Position numbers and translations under genes: made by a program. Below are positions 32,816 through 44,003 of a stretch of DNA of 64,000 nucleotides, piece after piece. The DNA is taken from assembly GCA_951804985.1 (NCBI GenBank), contig OX638131.1:40738044-40802043 (forward strand). Direction: 5' to 3'. Source of the stretch: Dryomyza anilis (Eukaryota > Arthropoda > Insecta > Diptera > Dryomyzidae). Position 1 is the stretch's first letter. Each line of letters starts with the position of its first letter. The notes under the pieces were generated by a model, which saw only the letters and a program-made list of their open reading frames with translations, ran no database searches and had not been told where the DNA came from.

Positions 32816-33499
32816 AAAAATCTCACTTTTAATTTTTAATTTTTGCTGAACTACAGCACAAGTAGGGCCATGCCTTGAACTCAGAAGGCTTTGGGAAGGC
32901 GGCTGCCCACGATTCAGAACGATAATAAATCAAACCCTTGATAACCGATCGTCAAATACCCACCCTTTCTTCAACTCAGATATTTTTTTTCGATATACCC
33001 ATTTTTGTAAAAAGTTGAATTTTTAATTCAACTATACATGATAACTATACATGTTTATAAAGTTTAGTTTGTTCCATAGGTTCGTTTGGGGTCCCGTTGT
33101 TATTCGAGTTATAAATGTAGTAACCAAAAAAATCGCTTCAAAAATAGTTGTTCCCAAAGTCAATTCATCCCTGGTAAATTCTACACCTTACTATTCCTTT
33201 ATTGATAATTATTTTCCAGAGATAATTTTTCCAGGGACAAAATTCTCAAAGATTTTAAACGAATTCTTCACCGGAGAATTATTCTTTGAAGCAATTTTTA
33301 CATTTTTATATGAACAGTACATCGATGGTCTTTCACATTTCCATTTCCGTTAAAAATTGAGATCCCTAACAATATTGTTGCGTTTTAAATATGTAGGTTG
33401 TATTAGAGGTGTTACGCTCGGTCGACCAATCTCCCCAACATATACAAATGAAATATGTATTTTTATGCATTCTGATAATAACAGCAAAAAATCCAGGTG

Positions 33500-33695
33500 A
33501 TTCAGCGTGATTCACGTGAATCACGCGTGATAACGCGTGATTGTGATTGAATCTTAATTTTACTCACGTGATTGTGAGTGAGTGAGTGTGAGTAGAGCAA
33601 AATAGGCCGTGAGTGAGTGTGCGTGATTAGAAAAATTCTTTCGTGAGCGTGAGTGAGTATGAGTCAAAACTCACTCACGTGCCCATCTCTATTTT
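33500..33695. repeat. CACGTG/GTGAGT-rich cluster 3
   Basis: Closely similar to cluster 2 (attcacgtgaatcacgcgtg, actcacgtgattgtgagtga) and ends 'actcacgtgcccatctct', the complement of the 'gatgggcacgtgag' theme. Confidence 0.7.
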
Positions 33696-34126
33696 CGACA
33701 TCGACATGTTTCTGGCTAAGACCGTGGTAAAGTAGGGCGTAAAAATGCTAGACATTTTTTGTTTTGTTTTCATATACTCTGTGTTTAATGGTTAAAGTGT
33801 GATCAATGGATGAAGTACTTTAATTAGCTTAATCTTTCGACGTAAAATGATCTACTTCAAACTGCTTGCAGTCCGTTTAGTCGCCCCAAATTGGATGGAT
33901 TTTGTTATTGTAGAATTTTGAGCACTTTTCCAGCTAATAATGAAAACGGAATTGTGTAAATTGCATTTGAGCCCACATTTAAACACAACAGCTACTTTCA
34001 AATAATATTTGTCGAAATGTCATGAAAATGGCAGAAAGACTAGTTGAGCAAAATTGCTGTTTGTCAAAATAGAACCGTTGGCGTTGCAGTGAATTAGATC
34101 TGGTTTAACTCCCACGGGAACACAGC

Positions 34127-34627
34127 TATTAATTGTGAATAAACGTGATTTGCTTCATTTTGCACCTTTTTAGCGTAGCTCTTGTAAAATTGGAGTTTTT
34201 GAAAAAAGTCAAATTTTTTAAAAATTTACTTTTTATATGGGGAACATAGGAATTTTCCTAAAATTTAATTTTTCTAAAAAAATATATTTATTTTATAATC
34301 TTCTTTTTACCAAGGAATTAGTCCATAAAGTATTAGCATCTTGAAGCCGACCACCTTATAACATTTTCTATCAACAATATTGGTCGACTTCATATAAGTT
34401 TTTAAGTTCGCCATTTTTATTTTATTTTTTTTTATTTCTCATTTTAATATAAGAAACACATCCTTAAATACATTACTACAAAAAATTAAAAAAATAATAA
34501 TAATCTCAAAATTTTTTATAATTTTGTCCATAAAAATTGATTTTTTTCCCAATGTACACTAGGGCGGAATTAGGGTGTTTTACCTTATTTAATTAATTAT
34601 ATTCTTCTCTCGAACACAAACCAAACG
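34127..34627. other. Non-coding AT-rich stretch
   Basis: No gene is seen. 34561 carries 'agggcggaattagggtgttt', also present at 7250-7285. Confidence 0.4.
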
Positions 34628-34837
34628 TAGCACAGCTCACAACCACTTCCGCTCGCGCCATCTATTGTTAGTTTGGATTTTTAAATATGCCGGATAATAT
34701 AACGATAACTATAATAACGGCGCAGTATAACTTAGCATAGTGCACAATCACTTACGCGCGCGCCATCTGTTGTCAGTTTGGAATTATAAATATATCGGAT
34801 AATTTAACCATAATTGCCATAAAGATTTAGTATAACG
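34628..34837 (+). repeat. Two-copy tandem duplication, 105-bp unit
   Basis: Unit 1 (34628-34732) and unit 2 (34733-34837) share 'cgcgccatctattgttagtt' / 'cgcgccatctgttgtcagtt', 'ggataatataacgataact' and 'cagtataac' / 'tagtataac' at matching positions. Confidence 0.75.
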
Positions 34838-35439
34838 AAACAGTTTAAAATGCGCTGTGATTTTTAGAACTGATTTATAACGACATAAAACGATTAAAAC
34901 AAACGGTTCTTGTCTCTGATATGTGGAAAAATCAACAAACTTTTGATTTGTACAGTACAAGGAATAACATTTTCACTCAATTTATTGCTATAATGTAATC
35001 ACAGCAGCTAAATCTTTTAAACTGTACTGTACACAGTCGCAGTTTTCAGTCACTCTGGAGCGATTCCAAATGGTAAATGTACAAAATAAACATTTTTTTG
35101 ATAGAAAAAAGGGTACTGACACTGACTAATGAACAATAGTATATAATGAATAATAAATAAATCACATACTATATAAAGAATATAATAAAAAAATAAATAA
35201 ATAAAAATAAAAAAATAAAAACAAGAAGTAAAACGCAATTAAACTTTGTAAATTTAAAGTATATAATTAAATTTTAAACATTTTTATAAAATTAATTCCA
35301 TTTTTAATACTTTTTATAAAGCAATTTTAATTTTTATAAAAAAATATAATTTTTATGAATTAATCTTTTATTTTAATCTTTTGATATTATATAAATAGAA
35401 CTGCTATGCTATAAAGAGCGTAGTATTATCCGGAAAAAA
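34838..35439. other. Non-coding AT-rich stretch
   Basis: A/T-dominated; no gene is seen. Confidence 0.4.
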
Positions 35440-36360
35440 GCTTTTGGAGAGTATATGTTGCTAAAGGATATGTTGCAGCAGAGGATATGTTGCTGTAGTT
35501 AGAGAGCAACATTTTTCAGAGATGACATCATGTTCGAGAGCAACAAGCAACATTTGCACGGATGCCAGGAAGTGTGTCAACATTTCGCATGAACTACATT
35601 GGGCCAACAAAATAAAGGATTTAACAGGATACAAAGTGGCCTCAGTTCATTTTTGACATTGCCGAGATTTGAACGTGTTTTTTGGCGGACTGCAATTCGC
35701 GCGCATTGCCACCGCAAACTTCATACTCTGGCACTCGACAAAACGCCGAAGAGACGCCGAATTCAAAGGACGAATCGTCCTGTTGCGAGATGCAACGCAG
35801 TGCATTCGCAGTCGCGGTCGTCGCATCAAATCAGTTCTGATTCGGCAGTTGGGCATCAAGCAACACAGCGCGGTTAACGGTGACTCGCGGGGCACAATTC
35901 TAAGCGCAAGGATGTTCAAGGATAAAACACTTGCAGCACTGCATTTGGTTGCGTAAAAATAAATGCAAACGGTGACGCGTCATCGCTGACGCTGTGCTTT
36001 AAGGCTTGTTATTTCCTTTTTTTTTTTTTTAGAATTTACGCGAGTGCTATACGCGACTCAAGGATATTCGTGCGGAAGTGGTGCGTCGTAGTAGTTCGTC
36101 TTGTTGTATTTGTTGTTGACTGACAACTGCGAGTTTCGTTTGTGTGGGCGCCATAAATTAAACGTGTCCTCGTCAAAGTGATGTAATTCGGGTCCTGTAA
36201 AGCGAGAATAGGCAAAAAAAAAATAGAAAAAAAGAACGACAGGACGAGCCAAAAGTTTAAAAGTGTAGCAAAAGTTTTGCGAAATATTTGCAATTATCTC
36301 GCGTAACGCGTTACTTGTGCCGTGTACGTTGTTAATTGTGTAGAATATAAATATTTTTAG
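35440..36360 (+). promoter_or_regulatory. GC-richer island, candidate promoter / 5' UTR of the Ig-superfamily gene
   Basis: In a region of extreme AT content, 35440-36330 stands out in base balance and is rich in CpG-containing words (gcgcgcattg, acgccgaagagacgccg). It lies upstream of the signal-peptide exon at 39681. 'gatatgttgc' occurs three times at 35450-35500. Short frames on both strands lack ATG starts or protein character. I infer a 5' untranslated exon or core promoter; the link to the Ig gene is by position only. Confidence 0.35.
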
Positions 36361-37372
36361 AGTAATATACAAATATTGAATTAAATTTTAAAAAATTAAA
36401 TTTTAATTTAATTTAAAAAATTCCAAAATATTAAAAAAGTGTAAAAAAGGTAAAATTAAAATTAAATGAATTTATAAAATTTATAAATAAAATATTAAGA
36501 AATTATAGAAAATAGAATAAAAAATAGAAAATAAAATAAAAAGAAATAAAAAGAAAATAAGAACAAACTGTTAGAAAAATATTATAATAAAAAAATAAAT
36601 ACAATATAAAATAACAAAATAGATTAAAATAAATGAAAATCAAAATAAAAATAAAAACAAAAAAAAAAACTTTATTTAAAATAAAACAAATGAATACAAA
36701 ATTTTAATAAAATAATGTAAAAATATATGTAAAATAAAATAAAATAAATAAAAAAAATAAATAAAAATAAAATAAAAATAAAAAAAAATAAATAATGTAA
36801 AATAAATCAATATAAAATAATATTAAAATAACAGTATAAAAAAAATTATTTTATTTCTTTTTTTTTTAAATAAAAAAAACAACAAAGTAGAATAAAATCA
36901 AAATATATCAATATTAAATAAAATTGATATAAAATAAAATTCAATATAATATAATATAATATAATATAATAAAATCAAATTAAAGAAATGTAAAAACAAA
37001 ATAATATATTAAATAAAATAAAATAAAAGTAAAAACAAAATAATATTAAATAAAATAATATAAATTAAAAAATTATAGAATAAAAAAGAATAAAATCAAA
37101 ATTTAAATAAAAAAATAACAAAAAAAAAACAAAATAAAAAAATAAAATAAAACAAAATAAAATAAAAAAAAAAAATTAAAAAATATAACTTATTAATTTC
37201 AGTAGATACAAAATAAAAATAAAACAAAAAATAATCCATTCAAAATCAAAAGAAAAACAAACATTACTAATAAAATCTAAAAATAAAACATTAAAAAAAA
37301 AACAATATAGAATAAAAATAAATATTTAATAAAAAAAAAACAAAAATATTAATAAAATTTAAATAAAGGAGT
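36361..37372. repeat. A-rich low-complexity (AAAATAAAA) tract
   Basis: Almost wholly A and T, with A-rich words (aaaataaaataaa, aatataatataat) and no fixed period. It grades into the 10-bp satellite. Confidence 0.8.
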
Positions 37373-38350
37373 TAACAATATTATAAAATAATATAAAATA
37401 ATATAAAATAATATAAAATAATATAAAATAATATAAAATTATATAAAATAATATGAAATAATATAAAATAATATAAAATAATATAAAATAATATAAAATA
37501 ATATAAAATAATATGAAATAATATAAAATAATATAAAATAATATAAAATAATATAAAATAATATAAAATAATATAAAATAATATAAAATAATATAAAATA
37601 ATATAAAATAATATAAAATATTATAAAATAATATAAAATAATATAAAATAATATAAAATAATATAAAATAATATAAAATAATATAAAATAATATAAAATA
37701 ATATAAAATAATATAAAATAATATAAAATAATATAAAACAATATAAAATAATATAAAATAATATAAAATAATATAAAATAATATAAAATAATATAAAATA
37801 ATATAAAATAATATAAAATAATATAAAATAATATAAAATAATATAAAATAATATAAAATAACATAAAATAATATAAAATAATATAAAATAATATAAAATA
37901 ATATAAAATAATATAAAACAATATAAAATAATATAAAATAATATAAAATAATATAAAATAATATAAAATAATATAAAATAATATAAAATAATATAAAATA
38001 ATATAAAATAATATAAAATAATATAAAATAATATAAAATAATATAAAATAATATAAAATAATATAAAATAATATAAAATAGTATAAAATAATATAAAATA
38101 ATATAAAATAGTATAAAATAATATAAAATAATATAAAATAATATAAAATAATATAAAATAATATAAAATAATATAAAATAATATAAAATAATATAAAATA
38201 ATATAAAATAATATAAAATAATATAAAATAATATAAAATAATATAAAATAATATAAAATAGTATAAAATAATATAAAATAATATAAAATAATATAAAATA
38301 ATATAAAATAATATAAAATAATATAAAATAATATAAAATAATATAAAATA
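37373..38350. repeat. 10-bp satellite array (ATAATATAAA)n
   Basis: About 97 tandem copies of one decamer with rare single-base variants (atgaaata, acaata, gtataaaata). Each unit carries a 4-A tract, so A-tracts repeat every 10 bp. The open frame on the minus strand is a by-product of a stop-free repeat. Confidence 0.97.
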
Positions 38351-38353
38351 AAA

Positions 38354-38380
38354 TCTATATATATAAAACTCTTGATCCGT

Positions 38381-38412
<32 letters not shown>

Positions 38413-39350
38413 TCCAGCATCACGTCTAAACCGCTGAACAATTTAACTGAAATTTTGTAACAGGATACTATGGAGTCCGGAGGGTGTCATAGGCTACATA
38501 TGGGCGCGATTGGACAAAGGGGCGTGGTACCTCCAATACAACCTAAACATTCCAAACGACATAACTCAGCACATACATAAGCTAAAAAGATGAAACAAAA
38601 AACTCAAATACAAAAAGAAATATACAAAAGCAACCAAACCACATTAAAACTCACCACAATGAAACTCACCACACTAAAATTCACCACACTAAAACTCACC
38701 ACACTAATATTCACCACACTAAAACTCACCACAATAAAATTCACCACACTGAAACTCACCACAATAAAATTCACCACACTAAAACTCACCACACTAAAAC
38801 TCACCACCCTAAACCTCACCACACTAAAACTTACCACACTAAAACTCACCACACTGAAAATCACCACATTAAAACTCACCACACTGAAACTCACCACATT
38901 AAAACTCACCACACTGAAACTCATCACATTAAAACTCACCACACTAAATTTTCTACTGTGAAGAACTCTACGGGGAAGAATTCTACGGGAAAAAATTCAA
39001 CCGGGAACAATTTTACATGGATGAGTTCTACGGGAAGATTTCTACAGAGAAGAATTCTACGGGAAAACGTTCTATGAGGAAGAATTTTACATGGAAGATT
39101 TCTACTACTGGGAAGAAATCTAGGGCGAAATATTCTACGGGGAAGCGCAGTCTGAGAAATAATTGTCTTTGAGAAAAGTTGTTTTGGCGGAGAATTATCA
39201 CGTGGTTACTACATTTATAAAACCAATAAACAAAACTTTCACAGCGAAGCACGAATTCGCGATATAAATATTTTTTTTTATATTAATAAAATTGCTCCAT
39301 ATCCTTGCATTCACAAAATCTTGGCACGAGTCGTGCACGGGTCCAGCTAG
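38354..39350 (+). mobile_element. Non-autonomous Helitron-like element, 997 bp
   Basis: The 5' end is TCTATATATATAAAACTCTT and the 3' end GCACGGGTCCAGCTAG, preceded by the palindrome GCACGAGTCGTGC. It is inserted between A (38353) and T (39351) right at the end of the 10-bp satellite. The order inside is a (CTGT)n microsatellite (38378-38408), a conserved block 'cagcatcacgtctaaaccgc', a 15-bp minisatellite (38640-38945) and degenerate 'gaagaattctacggg' repeats (38955-39150). No Rep/helicase ORF is present. Confidence 0.9.
38640..38945 (+). repeat. 15-bp minisatellite inside the Helitron
   Basis: About 20 units of CTAAAACTCACCACA with small variants. The reverse orientation is found in the Helitron at 59955-60200. 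The repeated Lys-Leu-Thr-Thr-Leu frame is a by-product. Confidence 0.9.
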
Positions 39351-39680
39351 TAATATAATAAAAAAAACCAAATAAAATAAAATAAAGTAAAGAAAAATTA
39401 TATAAAATTAAAGAGAAATTAAATAAAAAAAATCAAATAAAATAAATAAAAATAAAGAAATAAATTAAAAAATCTTAATTAAAAAAAATTTTAAATTTAT
39501 TTAAAAAGAATTAAAACTTCAAAATATATTGAATATTTATAATTAGAAATGTTATAGCAATAATTACAAATTGTGCACGTCGTAATTATTAATAAAAATT
39601 CACCCATAAAGGATTAAGCTGCACTCGCACACACACACACACATGGATATTAAAGGATATTTAAACACTACATCGTCGTC
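39351..39680. other. AT-rich flank and possible 5' UTR of the signal-peptide exon
   Basis: A-rich to about 39540; then more balanced with a (CA)n run at 39628-39642 just before the coding exon. Confidence 0.4.
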
Positions 39681-39762
39681 ATGAAACAAAAGCTGAAAAA
39701 AATGGATATTTTACACATTGTCCTCGTCGCCTGCACAGTGAGCTTCATTTGCACGCCGAATG
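39681..39762 (+). CDS. Ig-superfamily gene, exon 1 (signal peptide)
   Basis: ATG 39681 is followed by MKQKLKKMDILHIVLVACTV and SFICTPN: a basic start, a hydrophobic core and a small-residue end, i.e. a signal peptide. The frame closes at a donor G|GTACGA (GT at 39763-39764), leaving one base (phase 1). Joining that G to the acceptor at 56710 gives GTT-GCT-GCA and continues V-A-A-F-E-T-L-S in frame. Every later exon of this gene also begins and ends in phase 1, so the join is consistent, though 17 kb long. There is a second in-frame ATG at codon 8. This is inference from splice phase and peptide character; transcript data would settle it. Confidence 0.65.
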
Positions 39763-41480
39763 GTACGAATGGTTCCCTCGTCATCCCTAAATTCCATGCA
39801 AATTTCTATACAAATTAATAAAAACATTGTTTTCTTTTTTTCTATTAATTGACAATAATTTCTCTTATTTTATTCACCATGTTTATTCTAAATGTGACGC
39901 CATTTGTTCAGTGCTTATCTCATCGTTTTATTGTGTCAAATGTTGTCTTAAGGGACAACGTGGTACTAAGTTTTAGTAGAATGACTAATTGTAAATAGTG
40001 CTGTCATCAAGTGATCTAATTTTGATTTCTAAGAATTTCAAAATTCGTGGATTTTTCGAATATACATTTTTATATATCTTATTTTTTGAATATCTTATAT
40101 TTTGCACTCGCGCCACGTTGTATCACTGATATTTGCACTGCAATTTATTAAATAAATTAGTTCAACGTTATTCGAAATTAAAAATTGATGAAATAAAAAT
40201 TTGTAAGTAATTATTTTTATTTGAATTTATTTAGAAACGTCAATGTCATGGCTGACTTTATGGGGACATTTCAGTCATACCATAAGGTTTGACATTTATG
40301 GCAAGACATGTAGTGTCTCCACAATACATTTTGATCGTACAACATAAACATTTACATAAATTATTGCTAGTTATAATTCTTGTTACAATTCAAAGGTGCT
40401 CTTTCGAATTGCGTTATCAGTTAATATGAAATGTGCATTGACAGTGCATTGACAGTTAAATTTAAAATGTTTTGAAAAGTTGAATTTATCAATTTGGCAA
40501 ATGACCAGTTCAGATGTATATCTCTCGTCGAAATTGTACTAGGGTCATGATTACAACAACCCCATCAGTTACATGAACAACATGTTCAGTAGGGCGTTGG
40601 GTTTTTTTTTCCAAAAGTTGTAATAAGGCTTAAAAGTTACATAGTGCTGCTAGAGTTTTCCCCAAAAAAATTAAGTTGGAAAAAATGTTCTATGCTTAAA
40701 AAATTTTTTCTTAGTTAAAATTGAGACGCTAATTCCCAAAATGGCATTGACATATTTGCCCTAGTTTTTCTTATTTTTTCATAGGTATTATTTTTAATAT
40801 TCCAACCAATGCACAGTGGTCCAGAATCCAGTTCTACTGATTCAAAAATTAATAATGTCTATATATGTCTTACAATTGGTACTTAATGTAGTTTAATATA
40901 TATTTTAGACATTTTTTATGTAACACACCTACTCCACCCATCGCCTATTTCCCACCCCCATCCTATAAAGTTTATAAAATAATTGTTTCCGCCTCAGGAT
41001 AAAAATATTTCATGGACAGATTCCTTGGATCATTTCATGAAAAAATTGTTCTAGAGTAGGGGTGTATCCGAAATACCCACTGATATACAGGGTGTTTTCA
41101 AAATGACATTTATAAAAGCTGATACTTACAAATATGTAGTTATAACCCTTGTTGTTAACTCAAATTCACAAAATTTGTTCTGAGGTAAAAAATTACTGTT
41201 TTTTTTCATTTTTTTTGTTTTTTATTTAATAAAACTACAAATAATTTAAGGAAAACCTTAAATTATACAATGTTTCTGAAGATAAGTTTTCATTTAATAA
41301 AGTTGATGTTTCACTGTTTCCTAAATATTTTTTTTTCATTTTAAAATGGCAATCTGAATATTGAAAGTCTACTGTTTCAAATAATTCTAAATGTAAACGA
41401 TCCATTAAATTACATAAAATATTTTCGAATATTAATGATATTTTTTCATATAAAACAATACAAAGCGAGCATGTTAAAAT
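39763..41480. other. Intron 1 of the Ig gene, no feature seen
   Basis: AT-rich. A sequence 'atacagggtgttttcaaaat' at 41093 looks like a transposon end, but no partner is found. Otherwise nothing. Confidence 0.4.
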
Positions 41481-41790
41481 TATAATAATAATAGTTTGGC
41501 GCTACAGTCCTGTATACAACTTCGGCCGAGCTCTCCCACTATTTGAGCTGTGCGTGTTATATTTGTACTCAACGTGGTGGGACCTACAGTTTATTTCCGA
41601 ATCCGAACGGCGGGTGAGAGCTTTTCATAGGCAATGGTTTTACTCTCGTAGGTTTGCCATTTACTGACGAGAGGTAGCGCGGTATAGAAAAATGTTTCTA
41701 TGAAAAGATGTTGTTAGCCCCAGTCCAGGTTTGAACCGGGGAGTTTTCGGCTCGCAGTCCAACGCACTAACCATTGAGCTACCGCGGCTA
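41481..41790 (-). mobile_element. tRNA-derived SINE, full length
   Basis: Read on the minus strand, the head resembles a tRNA: GCCGCGGTAGCTCAATGGTT carries a D arm / A box, and CCGGTTCAAACCTGG is a T arm / B box. The body follows (tagaaacatttttctat, cgcgctacctctcg), then a tail ccaaactattattattata. The anticodon stem is imperfect and the acceptor cannot pair, so it is not a working tRNA gene. A second copy is at 55455-55700 and a bare 3' end at 57765-57813. Confidence 0.8.
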
Positions 41791-42134
41791 CTATGTTATG
41801 TTTAAATTATGCTTGTTTTGTATTTCAATTAAGGTTTATGAAAAATTGCAAAACCAGTACTAAAAATTTCAAATATAATATAGTTAAAGGATCTTTAAAC
41901 CACCCATACTAATTGCCCCACTTATATTATTTTTTTCTGCGTCTACCTTAAAGCACATTTTCAATGACAAAAAATTTTGTCAAATTCGGTTAACACATTC
42001 TATAATCGAGTGAGAGACGGATGAATTAATTTTGTGGTTTATGATTCCAAAGCTCCTGAACGGCAGACAGTGAAATGAGTGATATACCTATACATTTCAT
42101 ACTAAAAATATGAGGAACAAAAAAAGAACATTTT

Positions 42135-42375
42135 TTTGCCATGGCCATCTTATACATCTGTTTTATATGATTTTGACTGCATACTCAGTTTTTTTTTATT
42201 ACGTAAGAAAATTGCGCTCGAATGTTCAGGCCCTTTTCAGACACATTTTAGAATTAAAAAAATACAGACCCGTACAAGACCCGATATACAAGAAACTGTT
42301 AACGCAATTTTTCTTTTAATTGTCAAGACTAATTACAATTTACCGATAAATACTAATTTTCCGATAGGTTTTGAA
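42135..42375. repeat. Dispersed repeat related to 24790-25010
   Basis: Shared blocks in the same order: gattttgactgcatactca; aactgttaacgcaattttt; caattgtcaagactaattac. Confidence 0.6.
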
Positions 42376-42382
42376 TAAAAAA

Positions 42383-42640
42383 TCAAAATTCGGTACACCT
42401 AACCATTTGTAAATATGGGTATCAAATGAATGAAAATTCTTCAGCGATTGAATGTTTGTAGTTATTTTCAGGATTCGTATACCCTGGTGACCTATATATC
42501 ACTTTGAATGGTAACCACACATATGTGTAGGGTATTTATAGTCGGCTTAGACCGACTATAATTTTGATAATCCTAACTATCATAATTACACCTACTTTAA
42601 AATTTCCCATGTGATCTAACCTTCCCAACTGGTTTTCTTT
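42383..42640 (-). mobile_element. Mini-me/DINE-like repeat, 5' part, copy 2
   Basis: Reverse complement of 16500-16760 with few differences (aaccagttgggaaggttaga ... gtcggtctaagccgactata ... tcaccagggtatacgaatcc). It lacks the GACA microsatellite half. Confidence 0.75.
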
Positions 42641-43202
42641 AACATTTTTATTAATTTGAATTAAAATTGCTGTAATCATAGTTGGTTATATTTTTCGTTG
42701 TCGAAATAAGTTGTTTTTTTTTCATTTTACTTAATATTTTTCTAATTGTTCTGAACAAAATCATTGAAACTCTTTTTCGTGGAATCTTCTGTTTTTTCCC
42801 TCTCTGTTTGCTGTGTTGAAGCAGCAATAACAACAAAAATACATGCGGCAGAGATGTTGTTGTTCTCATGTGTGCGATTCTTTCTGCGAGAGTATGATAC
42901 ACTGCACCAGTGTTGCCAGATATTTTTTTGAAAAACCTTTAATTTTCGGAATAAAAAAAATTTTTTTGGAAGAAAAAACTTGAACTATAAAAAACTACTT
43001 TTCACCATGTTGTCATGTTTTTTTTCTATTGTTTATGTTGTTTTCATTTCGGATTTAATGATAAATATGAAAATAATTTGTGGTTTTAATGAACATAGTC
43101 AAACTAACGCTCAATATTACTAACTATTTTACATCGTTCTAATTTTTAAAATATACAGAATTTTGAATATACGTTTAAAGTTATAAGAGTATAAATAACT
43201 TG
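42641..43202. other. Intronic AT-rich stretch
   Basis: No gene or clear repeat is seen. Confidence 0.4.
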
Positions 43203-43758
43203 TATATGGGCCATTCCACACCAAATCGACCAGCGGTTGGAACTCACCTTCTTCGATTTCAATGAAATTTAGAAAATAATTTTTTAAAATATGATGCCAT
43301 CAAAATACCATCTTGAAATTTTGTATGAACATTTATAATAAATTGACGAAAACTTAGAATTTTTTTCAGAATTTTAAAAAGGGTCCTTTTTAAGGACATC
43401 AATTTTGAAGTGCAAGGATAATGACCACGGGCCACATGTTACCGTTTGGAAATTACAACTTAATTTTTCTAAAAGCTTGTTCTATTAGCTTTAAAACTAG
43501 GCATTAACGGAGTTTCTAGTATTTCTAGTTCAAGAGATATTTAAATATGAACAACAGTACAAAAGTGATTTTTGGCACATTTTTTCCAACTTTGAGCCAC
43601 TGTATCTCTGGAAGTAGTGGTCGGAAAAATAAAAAAAAAAATTGTTTAGTGCATGTCTCGATACCCTTTATCAGTTGCCAAAAGTTCATTAAGATCGAAA
43701 AGGTAAAATCTCAAATTTGACTTTTTTTGGTCGATTTGGTGTGGAATGGACCATATAC
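43203..43758. mobile_element. MITE with CCATTCCACACCAAATCGAC ends, about 556 bp
   Basis: About 30 bp at each end are inverted repeats: 'tatatgggccattccacacc' + 'aaatcgacc' at the left and its complement at the right, differing by about one base. The interior has no ORF. A decayed relative may lie at 54310-54600 (shared 'gccactgtatctctgg'-like word and 'gatttggtgtggaatg'). Confidence 0.75.
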
Positions 43759-44003
43759 CATTTTTCGAAAAATGTGAAAAGTAAAAAATGTCAGATCCAG
43801 ATTCAATATACATATATTCAAGATTTATTACAATACAAAAAATAAATAAAAATAAGTTACTTCCAATTGATTTTGCTCCGTAATGTTATACGTTGATTTA
43901 CCCATTTAAAAGATCCATCATTCTTCTTCTTCTATTTCTTGTTCTCTGAGATAGGTCTTTTTTTTCGGATGTTTTGCTTTAACAACAATTTCGAATTTTT
44001 GGA
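43759..44003. other. Intronic spacer
   Basis: Nothing recognisable between the MITE and the mariner. Confidence 0.4.

Larger units (their letters stand above)
32026..34126. mobile_element. 2.1-kb inverted-repeat element without transposase
   Basis: GCTGTGTTCCCGTGG at 32026 is mirrored by CCCACGGGAACACAGC ending at 34126; both are flanked by TA (32024-32025, 34127-34128). Inside lie two CACGTG-rich clusters, a GC-richer patch (32260-32420) and AT-rich filler. The frame at 33051-33353 is AT-driven and not convincing as a gene. Confidence 0.6.

Noticed and set aside
33051..33353. 100-codon frame in the 2.1-kb inverted-repeat element
   Set aside because: AT-driven composition, no recognisable motif, no splice context.
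35599..35956. Overlapping frames on both strands in the GC-richer island
   Set aside because: They open at non-ATG codons and lack protein character; more likely untranslated or regulatory DNA.
37439..37921. 160-codon frame of Phe/Tyr/Ile/Leu
   Set aside because: By-product of the stop-free 10-bp satellite.
38590..38961. Lys-Leu-Thr-Thr-Leu repeat protein on plus and its Val/Ser/Phe shadow on minus
   Set aside because: Translation of the 15-bp minisatellite inside a Helitron.
41700..41790. A functional tRNA gene
   Set aside because: Boxes A and B are present but the acceptor and anticodon stems do not pair and a SINE body follows.
42110..42378. Two overlapping 70-80 codon frames
   Set aside because: They overlap in different frames and lie in a dispersed repeat shared with 24.8-25.0 kb, where the frame is not preserved.
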